From NCBI GenBank assembly GCA_017418975.1, contig JAFOMG010000024.1, forward strand, positions 1 through 64,000: 64,000 nucleotides of DNA, written 5' to 3'. Below the pieces are notes generated by a model. It saw nothing but the letters and a program-made list of their open reading frames with translations, had not been told where the DNA came from and ran no database searches. The stretch comes from Sphingomonas sp. (lineage in GTDB: Bacteria; Pseudomonadota; Alphaproteobacteria; Sphingomonadales; Sphingomonadaceae). Positions 25,254-33,004 of this stretch are shown here, piece by piece. The first letter of the stretch is position 1. The number at the start of each line of letters is the position of its first letter. The translations under genes were made by a program, and so were the position numbers.

Positions 25254-25961
25254 ATGCGCGTGCTGTTGATCGAAGACGAGCCGAGCACTGCCAAGGCGAT
25301 CGAGCTGATGCTCACGGCCGAGGGGTTCAACGTCTATACGACGGACCTCGGCGAGGAGGGCTTGGATCTGGCCAAGCTCTATGACTACGACATCATCCTG
25401 CTCGACCTGAACCTGCCCGACATGCATGGGTACGATGTCCTCAAGAAGGTCCGGGTCGCCCGCGTGCAGACGCCGGTGCTGATCCTGTCCGGCATCAACG
25501 AGATGGATTCCAAGGTCCGTTCGTTCGGCTTCGGCGCCGACGATTATGTGACCAAGCCCTTCCACCGCGAAGAGCTGGTGGCGCGCATCCATGCCGTCGT
25601 CCGCCGCTCCAAGGGACACAGCCAGTCGGTCATCCGCACCGGCAAGCTGGCGGTGAACCTCGATGCGAAGACGGTCGAGGTCGACAGCGCCCGCGTGCAC
25701 CTGACGGGCAAGGAATATGCGATGCTGGAGCTGCTCTCGCTCCGCAAGGGCACGACGCTCACCAAGGAAATGTTCCTGAACCACCTTTATGGCGGCATGG
25801 ACGAGCCCGAGCTCAAGATCATCGACGTGTTCATCTGCAAGCTGCGCAAGAAGCTCAGCATGGCATGCGACGGCGAGAATTACATCGAGACCGTCTGGGG
25901 CCGCGGCTATGTGCTGCGCGAGCCCGACGGCATCGAGGAGCCGGTTTCGGCCGTCGCCTGA
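25254..25961 (+). CDS. ctrA: Cell-cycle response regulator CtrA
   Basis: CtrA is the OmpR-family master regulator of alphaproteobacterial cell cycle, motility and envelope genes. The 235-residue protein has a receiver domain (1-120) with the acidic pocket Glu7-Asp8 and phospho-acceptor Asp51 in LLDLNLP, Lys in VTKPFHREELVARI, and an OmpR winged helix (about 125-225) with LTGKEYAMLELLSLRKGT and the recognition region IDVFICKLRKKL. The C-terminus ends SAVA; in Caulobacter a terminal Ala-Ala is needed for ClpXP degradation, so this tail may be a degron. The ATG at 25254 follows AAGGGG. Regulation: see the GANTC cluster and CtrA box upstream. CpdR, which triggers CtrA degradation, is encoded at 53186-53560. 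Confidence 0.97.
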   Translation: MRVLLIEDEPSTAKAIELMLTAEGFNVYTTDLGEEGLDLAKLYDYDIILLDLNLPDMHGYDVLKKVRVARVQTPVLILSGINEMDSKVRSFGFGADDYVTKPFHREELVARIHAVVRRSKGHSQSVIRTGKLAVNLDAKTVEVDSARVHLTGKEYAMLELLSLRKGTTLTKEMFLNHLYGGMDEPELKIIDVFICKLRKKLSMACDGENYIETVWGRGYVLREPDGIEEPVSAVA

Positions 25962-25989
25962 CGCAACGGGTTTCCAGGGGGGTTGGCGA

Positions 25990-26019
25990 GGCCGCGGTCC
26001 GACGAGGATCGCGGCCTTT
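25990..26019 (+). terminator. Terminator after ctrA
   Basis: An 11-bp stem (one G-T pair) around GACGA, followed by CTTTCGCTT-like T-rich sequence. It lies between the convergent ctrA and HPP genes and may serve ctrA. Confidence 0.65.
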
Positions 26020-26022
26020 CGC

Positions 26023-26700
26023 TTATGCCCGCCGGCGCCGCGCGACGGCATGGCGTTCCGCCGCCTCGAACAACCCGACAAGATCCGCGCGGCTGACGTC
26101 GAAGCTTTCCTGCGCCGCCTCGAGCGCGGCATCGATATCCTCGGGCAGAATGCGCGGATCGGCCGGCGCCGGCACCGCGCGGTGCGGATAGCTGTGGCCC
26201 GAGAAGCGGTGGAAGACCAGGCCGGCGACCACCAGCAGCGCGGCATTGAGTCCGCCTGGCACCAGCGCGAGCCAATAGCCCTTGGCAAGCAGCTCGGGCC
26301 CGCCGAGCACGGCCAGGAGCGCGCAGCCGCCACCGGGCGGATGCAGCGAGCGCGTGGCCGACATGAGCAGGATCGACGCCCCCACCGCCATGCCGGCGGC
26401 GAGCGGACCATGGCCGAGCAGCTGCGTGGCGAGAATGCCGCAGGCGATCGACAGGATCGTGCCGACGATCACCGGCCAGGGCTGGCCGAGCGGGCTCGAC
26501 GGCACCGCGAACAGGATCACCGCCGAGGCCCCGATCGGCGCCGCGAGCAGCAGCGCCGCATGGCTGCCCACGATCAGCGCGCTGATCGCCCCGGCGGCGC
26601 CAATGGCGAGCGCCGCTCCCAGCGCGGCGACGGCACGCTCCCGCCAATTGGTGCCGGAAAGCTGGCGCAGGCGCAGCAGTCGATCAAGCCGCTCGAGCAT
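26023..26700 (-). CDS. HPP family membrane protein
   Basis: A 225-residue protein with four or five transmembrane helices (about 20-140) and a cytosolic, partly acidic C-terminal tail. The family motif is seen as ATRSLHPPGGGCALLAVLGG, and an earlier conserved segment reads SSPLGQPWPVIVGTILS. HPP proteins in cyanobacteria and plant plastids have been linked to nitrite transport; bacterial members have no fixed function. No CBS domains follow the HPP domain here. It is convergent with ctrA and 135 bp downstream of the amidohydrolase gene. Confidence 0.88.
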   Translation of the reverse strand: MLERLDRLLRLRQLSGTNWRERAVAALGAALAIGAAGAISALIVGSHAALLLAAPIGASAVILFAVPSSPLGQPWPVIVGTILSIACGILATQLLGHGPLAAGMAVGASILLMSATRSLHPPGGGCALLAVLGGPELLAKGYWLALVPGGLNAALLVVAGLVFHRFSGHSYPHRAVPAPADPRILPEDIDAALEAAQESFDVSRADLVGLFEAAERHAVARRRRA

Positions 26701-26835
26701 CTTCGTTCCGTTCCCCCGCTATCGGCAACGGGATGGTGCGCAGCCGCCCCTCCGCGCCTTCGAGCAGCCGACAGGCCGCGAACGGGGTCAGCAAGGCGCG
26801 CCCCGCCGTCCGGTCGCAACCCGCATCCGCGCCGC

Positions 26836-28491
26836 CTATTTCTTCACGAATACCCGCGCGCCGCCGACCCAGGTCTCAAGCACCTGGGTGCCGCGCAGCT
26901 CGGCCGGCGAGGCGAGCAGCGGATCGCGGTCGACGATGATGAAATCGGCGCGCATGCCCGGCGCGAGGCGGCCGATCTGCTTCTCGGCAAAGCCCGCCCA
27001 GGCCGCGCCGGTGGTGAAGCCCGCCCAGCCCTGCTCGCGCGTCACCGCCTCCTCGATCCGCCAGCCGCCAAAGGGCTGGCCATCGGCGTCGGTGCGCGTG
27101 AAGGCCACGGCCCAGCCGGCCCAGGGATCGGGGCTCTCGACCGGATAGTCCGAGCCGAAGGCGATACGGGTGCCGTCCCTGAGCATCGTCTTCCAGGCAT
27201 AGGCGCCGGCCAGCCGGTCGGGCCCGAGCCGCGCCTCGGCCATCTTCATGTCGCTGGTCTGGTGGACCGGCTGCATCGAGGCGATCACGCCCAGCTTGGC
27301 GAAGCGCGGCAGATCCCGGGGATCGACGATCTGGGCATGCTCGATCCGCCAGCGGCGATCGTCCTTATAGGTGTCGGACAGCACCTCCACCGCGTCGAGC
27401 ACCTGCTGGTTGGCGCGGTCGCCGATCGCATGGACCGCGATCTGGAAGCCGTCCATCGCGCCGCGCGTCATCATGTTGAGGAGCTGGTCGTCGGTGAGGA
27501 AGCCCAGCCCCTTCTCGCCCGGCGCGTCGCTGTACGCCGCCTTGAGCCACGCGCCGCGGCTGCCGAGCGCGCCGTCCGCATAGAGCTTGATCCCGCCCAT
27601 GCGCAGCTTGTCGCCATAGAGCCAGGGCGTCGGCCCCTGCCCCGCCACCGCCAGCGCGGTCTCGACGCCGCTGGCATAGCTCATGATGCGGATCCGCAAC
27701 TGGCCCAGGTCCGCCATGCGGCGATAGGTGAGCCAGTCGTCCACGCTGGTGCCCATGTCGGCGGTGGCGGTGATGCCGAGCGACAGCAGCCGGTCCTGCG
27801 CCGCGAGGAAGGCGGCATTGCGCTCGCGCGGGGTCTGCCGGGGCACGAACTTGTCGACAAGGGCCGTGGCGCCGTCGACGAACACGCCCGCGGGCGCGCC
27901 CTTGGCGTCCCGCTCGATGCGGCCGCCATTCGGATCCTTGGTCGCGGCGGTGACGCCCGCCAGCTGGATCGCGCGGCTGTTCGCCCAGGCGGCATGGCCG
28001 TCGACCCGCTGCAGCCAGGCCGGCCGGTCCGACACCGCCCGGTCCAGTTCCGCCGCGGTGGGGAAGCGGCCGAGCTTCCAGGTCTCCTGGTTCCAGCCGC
28101 GGCCGATGATCCACTTGGTCGGATTGGCGTCGGCATAGGCCTTGATCTTCGCCAGCGCCTCGTCGAGCGAGGTGGTCGCGGAGAGATCGAGCAGCAGCAG
28201 CTGCGCGCCCAGCCCCATCACATGGCCGTGCCCGTCGATCATGCCCGGCAGCAGCGTCTTGCCGCCCATGTCGAGCTTCCACTCCAGCTTCTTGGGCCGC
28301 TTGTGCTCGCGGGTGAGCAGCGCGGTGATCTGCCCGTCGCGGTTGAACATTATGCCGTTGAAGCGGACCACATCGCCCTTCTCGTCCAGCGTCATGCCGT
28401 TGACGTTGTCGATCAGCCCGTCCGCCATGGCGGCGGCAGGGGCGAGGACGAGGGCGAGCGCGGCGAACAGCCGCAGGAGGCGCTTCAGCAT
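26836..28491 (-). CDS. Exported amidohydrolase, YtcJ-like
   Basis: A 551-residue metal-dependent hydrolase of the amidohydrolase superfamily (YtcJ/AepA subgroup). A signal peptide (about 1-23) precedes a beta-sandwich, then the TIM barrel with metal ligands in LPGMIDGHGHVMGLG. Later motifs are AVHAIGDRANQQVLDA, RIEHAQIVDP and FGSDYPVESPDPW. The C-terminal sandwich closes with PGMRADFIIVDRDP. Substrates of this group vary (amides, carbamates), so none is assigned. The export signal places it in the periplasm. The ATG at 28491 gives the signal peptide; upstream codons are non-coding. It is divergent from the threonine deaminase gene. Confidence 0.88.
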   Translation of the reverse strand: MLKRLLRLFAALALVLAPAAAMADGLIDNVNGMTLDEKGDVVRFNGIMFNRDGQITALLTREHKRPKKLEWKLDMGGKTLLPGMIDGHGHVMGLGAQLLLLDLSATTSLDEALAKIKAYADANPTKWIIGRGWNQETWKLGRFPTAAELDRAVSDRPAWLQRVDGHAAWANSRAIQLAGVTAATKDPNGGRIERDAKGAPAGVFVDGATALVDKFVPRQTPRERNAAFLAAQDRLLSLGITATADMGTSVDDWLTYRRMADLGQLRIRIMSYASGVETALAVAGQGPTPWLYGDKLRMGGIKLYADGALGSRGAWLKAAYSDAPGEKGLGFLTDDQLLNMMTRGAMDGFQIAVHAIGDRANQQVLDAVEVLSDTYKDDRRWRIEHAQIVDPRDLPRFAKLGVIASMQPVHQTSDMKMAEARLGPDRLAGAYAWKTMLRDGTRIAFGSDYPVESPDPWAGWAVAFTRTDADGQPFGGWRIEEAVTREQGWAGFTTGAAWAGFAEKQIGRLAPGMRADFIIVDRDPLLASPAELRGTQVLETWVGGARVFVKK

Positions 28492-28617
28492 GGGGCCAGG
28501 GCATAGGGCCTGTTCTCCCCGCGCGCCAGATACGGCGCCTTCATGCCCGCCGAACATGGCCTTCATTGCAGAAGCGTGGTTTCCCCCCGCCGCCAGATGG
28601 TCTAGGCGAGCGGAATC

Positions 28618-29862
28618 ATGGCCAGCAAGACAGTCCCGGCGACCCAGCCGCTCTCCGTATCGATCGACGACGTCCGTGCAGCGCAGGCGCGCATCATGGG
28701 CCAGATCGTGCGGACGCCGACGCTGGTGAGCAAGACCCTGTCCGACCTGACCGGCGCGACCGTCTATCTCAAGTTCGAGAACCTGCAGTTCACCGCCGCC
28801 TACAAGGAGCGCGGCGCGCTCAACACGCTGCTCCAGCTCGACGAGGCCGCGCGCGCCAAGGGCGTGATCGCCGCATCGGCCGGCAACCATGCCCAGGGCC
28901 TCGCCTATCACGCCACCCGGCTCGGCATCCCGAGCACGATCGTGATGCCGAAGAATACCCCGATCGTGAAGGTGACGCAGACCGAGCATCACGGCGCCAA
29001 CGTGATCCTGGAAGGCGAGACGTTCGACGCCGCCTATGCCCATTCCCGCCAGCTCGAAGCCGAGCACGGCTTCACCTTCGTCCATCCCTTCGACGATCCG
29101 CGCATCATCGCGGGCCAGGGCACCGTCGCGCTGGAAATGGTCGAGGACGTGCCGGAGATCGACACGCTGATCATCCCGATCGGCGGCGGCGGCCTGATCT
29201 CGGGCTGCGCCACGGTGGCCAAGTCGGAAGGGCGCGACATCGAGGTGGTCGGCGTGCAGGCCGAGCTCTACCCCTCGATGTACAATCGCATCCACCACAC
29301 CGACATGCCCTGCGCCGGCGACACGCTGGCCGAGGGCATCGCAGTGAAGCAGCCGGGCGGCATCACCGCCAAGCTGGTCGAGGCGCTGGTCGACGACATC
29401 GTGCTGGTGAGCGAGCGCCGGCTCGAGGAATCGGTGAGCCTGCTGCTCCAGATCGAGAAGACCGTGGTCGAGGGCGCCGGCGCCGCCGGCCTCGCCGCGC
29501 TGCTCGCCGAGCCGCAGCGCTTCAAGGGCAAGACCGTGGGCATCGTGCTGTGCGGCGGCAACATCGATCCGCGGCTGCTCGCCTATGTGCTGCTGCGCGA
29601 CCTGGCCCGCTCGGGCCGGATGGCGCGGCTGCGCATCCGCCTGCAGGACCGGCCGGGCGCGCTCTACAAGGTGGCGCAGATCTTCGAACAGCTCTCGGTC
29701 AACATCCTCGAGCTGTCGCACCAGCGCATCTTCACCAACCTGCCCGCCAAGGGCCTGAGCCTCGACGTGGAGTGCGAGACCCGCGACCGCGACCATCTCG
29801 ACCGGCTGATGACCGCGCTGCGGCGCGCGCAGTACGAAGTGCAGCTGGTCGAACTGGCATAG
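28618..29862 (+). CDS. ilvA: Threonine ammonia-lyase
   Basis: A PLP enzyme that converts threonine to 2-oxobutyrate and ammonia, the first step toward isoleucine. The 414-residue protein has the PLP lysine Lys63 in FTAAYKERGALN, the substrate loop SAGNHAQGLAYH, the phosphate-binding loop GGGGLISG, and a single C-terminal ACT-like domain (about 335-414, LRIRLQDRPGALYKVAQIFEQL). One ACT domain and this length are typical of the short biosynthetic/catabolic type in alphaproteobacteria rather than the two-domain Escherichia coli IlvA. Feedback control by isoleucine or valine is probable. It is monocistronic, followed by a 505-bp gap. Confidence 0.93.
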   Translation: MASKTVPATQPLSVSIDDVRAAQARIMGQIVRTPTLVSKTLSDLTGATVYLKFENLQFTAAYKERGALNTLLQLDEAARAKGVIAASAGNHAQGLAYHATRLGIPSTIVMPKNTPIVKVTQTEHHGANVILEGETFDAAYAHSRQLEAEHGFTFVHPFDDPRIIAGQGTVALEMVEDVPEIDTLIIPIGGGGLISGCATVAKSEGRDIEVVGVQAELYPSMYNRIHHTDMPCAGDTLAEGIAVKQPGGITAKLVEALVDDIVLVSERRLEESVSLLLQIEKTVVEGAGAAGLAALLAEPQRFKGKTVGIVLCGGNIDPRLLAYVLLRDLARSGRMARLRIRLQDRPGALYKVAQIFEQLSVNILELSHQRIFTNLPAKGLSLDVECETRDRDHLDRLMTALRRAQYEVQLVELA

Positions 29863-29936
29863 GCCGGGCGCGGGGCATCCGGGCGACCTGGGGTTCCCCG
29901 CGGGGCGCGGACGAGATCCTGTATTGCAAGCGCGGC

Positions 29937-30060
29937 TCCCCTCTCTGGAAGGGAGGGGTCGGGGATAGGTGGGGTCCGGGCGATACTGCTGGCCGAGTAC
30001 CGGCCGCACCGTAACGCGGTCATCTACCCGCCCCCAGCCCCTCCCTTCCAAGGAGGGGAG
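29937..30060. repeat. Intergenic palindromic element (family A, copy 2)
   Basis: Arms at about 29937-29974 and 30024-30060 form a long imperfect inverted repeat with the shared core TGGAAGGGAGGGG / CCCCTCCCTTCCA, separated by about 50 bases. It occupies much of the gap after ilvA (29863-30367). The rest of that gap holds the GANTC cluster and the bpt leader. Confidence 0.7.
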
Positions 30061-30070
30061 CGCCACTCGC

Positions 30071-30264
30071 GACTCCGCCGGACTCCTTGTGTTCCGCGCC
30101 AACCGGACGAAACGAATCACACGCGCGACGAATTGAGTCGTCGCTGGATTCACACGATTCACCGCAGCCGGTATGATGCGCGCACAGGATAAATTCCCCT
30201 TTTCAGGCAGCGGTTTACGCGGCCCGATGGTTAACGCCCACGCTCTCCGCGAAACTGGTGAATC
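30071..30264. promoter_or_regulatory. Second GANTC cluster, upstream of bpt
   Basis: Seven GANTC sites start at 30071, 30081, 30114, 30135, 30147, 30156 and 30260; six of them lie within 90 bp. Two TTAA half-sites (30231, 30266) are also present. No gene is evident between here and bpt, so this is the probable bpt promoter and leader, with about 100-190 bases of untranslated or uncertain sequence. Confidence 0.65.
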
Positions 30265-30367
30265 GTTAACCCTCTTTCATGGTAAAGCCGCTTTTCATCC
30301 TTCGCGAAGCACCGCATATTCAGCCTTGTCGGGTCATCGTATCGGCCAGAAGATAGGGGCATCAGGG

Positions 30368-31153
30368 GTGACTGCACTTTCCCGTTTTCCACGGTTCTTC
30401 GTCACCAGCCCTTCCCCCTGCCCCTATCTGCCGGGACGGCAGGAGCGGAAGATCTTCACCGAGCTTTCGGGCCTGCACGCGGGCGAGCTGAACGACGCGC
30501 TGGGCCGCATCGGCTTTCGCCGCAGCCAGTCGGTCGCCTATCGGCCCAGCTGCGCGGGCTGCACCGCCTGTGTCTCCGTCCGCGTCGTCGCCGATGCGTT
30601 CCGGCCCAATGCCAGCCAGCGCAAGCTGCTCAAGCGCCATTCCGACCTCGAGATCACCGCCTGCAAGCCCTGGGCGACCGAGGAGCAGTTCACGCTGCTC
30701 CACCGCTATCTGAAGGCGCGCCATCCGGGCGGCGGCATGGCGGCGATGGACGAGAACGACTATGCCGACATGGTCGAGCAGTCGCCGGTCAGCTCCTATG
30801 TGATCGAATATCGCGAGCCTTCGGTGGACGGCGCGCGCGGCCGGCTGGTCGGCGCCTGCATCACCGATCAGCAGGCCGACGGCCTGTCGATGATCTACAG
30901 CTTCTTCCTCGCCGACGACGACAGCCGCCCGGGCTTGGGCAACTTCATCATCATGGAGCACATCCTGCGCAGCCAGGCGGCGGGCCTGCCCTATGTCTAT
31001 CTCGGCTATTGGGTGAAGGGCAGCGAGCGGATGGCCTACAAGACGCGCTATCGCCCGATCGAAGTGCTCGGCCCCAATGGCTGGACGGTGCTGGAGGACG
31101 AGGACCTGCACGTCGCGATGCCGGCACGGGCGAACGCGCCGGCATTTGCCTGA
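30368..31153 (+). CDS. bpt: Aspartate/glutamate leucyltransferase (N-end rule)
   Basis: Bpt transfers Leu from Leu-tRNA to proteins with N-terminal Asp or Glu, marking them for ClpS/ClpAP degradation. The 261-residue protein has the N-terminal ATE domain with the cysteine pattern YRPSCAGCTACVSVRV, and the C-terminal transferase domain with GLGNFIIMEHI, VYLGYWVKGSERMAYK and YRPIEVL. I chose the GTG at 30368 because the family starts around MTALSRFPRFFVTSP. An in-frame extension to 30173 has no similarity and lower GC at third positions. It is preceded by a GANTC cluster and stands alone; the next gene is convergent. Confidence 0.93.
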   Translation: MTALSRFPRFFVTSPSPCPYLPGRQERKIFTELSGLHAGELNDALGRIGFRRSQSVAYRPSCAGCTACVSVRVVADAFRPNASQRKLLKRHSDLEITACKPWATEEQFTLLHRYLKARHPGGGMAAMDENDYADMVEQSPVSSYVIEYREPSVDGARGRLVGACITDQQADGLSMIYSFFLADDDSRPGLGNFIIMEHILRSQAAGLPYVYLGYWVKGSERMAYKTRYRPIEVLGPNGWTVLEDEDLHVAMPARANAPAFA

Positions 31154-31189
31154 TCCTATTCCTCTCGGAGCGCAGCTCCTCGGGAGGAA

Positions 31190-32002
31190 CTACGCCTCGC
31201 CCCCCAGCTGATCGACGTGCAGGTCCACGGCCAGCTGCTCCTGCCCCTGTCCGATCCGCATTCCGCCCGTCGCCGCGGCGGCGCTCGCGTCGAGCCCGAT
31301 CGCGACGCGGACATAGCTTTCGTCGGGACTGAGCCCGGTCGAGGGATCGAAGCCCACCCAGCCCAGGCCCTCGACATGCGCCTCGCACCAGGCATGCGGG
31401 GCCGAGCGGGCAGCATCCTCGGCGCGATATCCGGAGACATAGCGCGCCGGCACCGACAGGCTGCGCGCCGCGGCGATGAACATCTGGGCGACGTCGCGCG
31501 AGCTGACTTTCCGCCCTGCCTCGAACGCCTTTGACGCCGTGCAGCCGGCATCGGGCAAGTCGGGCACGCAGGGGAAGCGCTGGCGCAGCGCCGCATTGAG
31601 CGCGTGGAGCTGCTCCAGCCGGTCGTCGCCGGCTCCGATACTCTCCGCGGCGAAGGCGAACAGCGCGTCGCTCGCCCTGGTGCGCGGAGTGGCGCGCAGA
31701 TAGAAGAGCGGCGGCAGCGGCTCCAGGCTGCCGCGCACGATGCCGCTGGCCTCGCTGGTCAGCACCTCGCCGGTGACGGTGATGTCGAGCGCCTCGATCG
31801 GCCCCTCGGCATAGAGCATCGTCACCGAATTGCCGAAGCCGTCGCCCGCGTCGCGCAGGCGCGCGTCGCAATCCACGCCGACCAGCCAGCTCACCACCGT
31901 CTGGTCCTGCGTGTCGCAGGGCGTGAGCCGCAGCATCTGGACGATGCGCGCCTGCGGCTCGCTGAACCGATACTGGGTCCGGTGCTCGATCGCGATCCGC
32001 AT
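31190..32002 (-). CDS. Transglutaminase-like protein lacking the catalytic Cys
   Basis: A 270-residue protein of the transglutaminase/protease-like superfamily that is found with ATP-grasp and alpha-E proteins. The N-terminal beta domain (about 1-105) and the core (about 125-230) are intact, including RSLSVPARYVSGY, the catalytic His203 in PHAWCEAHV and Asp219 in GWVGFDPSTG. But the nucleophile position, normally GVCQDFAH, reads KVSSRDVAQ, so Ser168 stands where Cys is expected. The protein may be inactive, may use Ser, or may only bind its substrate. Third gene of the triad; nine bases separate it from the alpha-E gene. Confidence 0.85.
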   Translation of the reverse strand: MRIAIEHRTQYRFSEPQARIVQMLRLTPCDTQDQTVVSWLVGVDCDARLRDAGDGFGNSVTMLYAEGPIEALDITVTGEVLTSEASGIVRGSLEPLPPLFYLRATPRTRASDALFAFAAESIGAGDDRLEQLHALNAALRQRFPCVPDLPDAGCTASKAFEAGRKVSSRDVAQMFIAAARSLSVPARYVSGYRAEDAARSAPHAWCEAHVEGLGWVGFDPSTGLSPDESYVRVAIGLDASAAAATGGMRIGQGQEQLAVDLHVDQLGGEA

Positions 32003-32010
32003 GCCGCCCC

Positions 32011-32952
32011 CTAGATGAACCTGAACTGCCGGGCGATCGCCCCGTCGAGCATCGCATTCTCGCGGACGAACGCCCCCAGATGCTCGTGCAGGCCGGAGAC
32101 GATCACGTCATGCGTCCTGGTCTTCTGCATCCGGGCCAGGCGGGTGCGGGCCATGCGATCCGCCTCGCCCTGGAGGCCGGTGCGCTTGGCGAGCGCGTTG
32201 AGCAGCGCGACCACTTCCTCGACACAGGCCGCGAGGCTGCGCGGCAGCTCGGCACGGCTGATCAGCAGGTCGATCACATTGGCCGGCTGAAGCCCGTCAT
32301 TGTAGAGCCAGCGATAGGCGTTCACCGCCGAGACGGTCTGGAGGATCGTGTTCCACTGATCACGATCGACCACGCCGCCCACCCGCTCGCCCTCGGGAAG
32401 CAGCAGGTGGTATTTGACGTCGACCAGCCGCGCGGTGTTGTCCGCCCGCTCGATCGCGGCGCCGAGCTGGATGAGCAGGGTCGCCTCGTTGCGCATCATC
32501 CGGTGGATCGCGCCTTCGAAGCCGCGCGTCTCGCCCTTCACCTGCTCGAGCAGGTTGAGCGTCGCGGTGGCGCCGCCGATGGTCTGGCGATTCTGGAAGA
32601 GCAGCCAGGCGCGGTTGATCGCCGTCCAGGCCTCGCGGGTCAGCGCGGTGCGCACGGCCCGGGCATTGTTGCGCGCCATCTCCAGGCAGCGGACGATCGA
32701 GCCGGGATGGCCGTCGTCGAGCGCGAGGAATCGCGCGACATGGGCCTGGGTCGGCTCCTGCCCGGTCGCGGCAAAGGCCTGGTCGGTATAGGTGACGGCG
32801 AGCGCGCTCTGCCACGCCGCCTCGCCGGCGGGACGGGCGGAGAGGGCGTCGAGGCGGACGGTCGCCTCGACCAGCCGGGCGATGAAGTCCGCCCGCTCGA
32901 GATAGCGGCCAAGCCAGTAGAGCGCGGCGGCGGTGCGGGAGAGCATCAGCAT
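32011..32952 (-). CDS. Alpha-E domain protein (DUF403)
   Basis: A 313-residue, mostly helical protein of the alpha-E family. The N-terminus MLMLSRTAAALYWLGRYLERAD and the repeat of Arg/Glu helices such as ERADNTARLVDVKYHLLLP are typical. Alpha-E proteins occur with permuted ATP-grasp amidoligases and transglutaminase-like proteins in many bacteria; the set is predicted to make or break a peptide-like amide bond, product unknown. Of three nearby ATGs I chose 32952 because GGGAGG lies seven bases upstream. It sits between the two partners with gaps of 52 and 8 bp. Confidence 0.9.
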   Translation of the reverse strand: MLMLSRTAAALYWLGRYLERADFIARLVEATVRLDALSARPAGEAAWQSALAVTYTDQAFAATGQEPTQAHVARFLALDDGHPGSIVRCLEMARNNARAVRTALTREAWTAINRAWLLFQNRQTIGGATATLNLLEQVKGETRGFEGAIHRMMRNEATLLIQLGAAIERADNTARLVDVKYHLLLPEGERVGGVVDRDQWNTILQTVSAVNAYRWLYNDGLQPANVIDLLISRAELPRSLAACVEEVVALLNALAKRTGLQGEADRMARTRLARMQKTRTHDVIVSGLHEHLGAFVRENAMLDGAIARQFRFI

Positions 32953-33004
32953 GTGCATGCCTCCCTCGCGATGCAGGCACGGGAAGGGCCTGGGATCATG
33001 CCCC

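Noticed and set aside
25789..28506. 905-codon plus-strand frame after ctrA
   Set aside because: Covers the end of ctrA in another frame and then the antisense of the HPP and amidohydrolase genes, which have clear domains.
30173..30367. N-terminal extension of Bpt
   Set aside because: No family similarity before MTALSRFP, weaker third-position GC, and it lies in a promoter-like region with GANTC and TTAA motifs.
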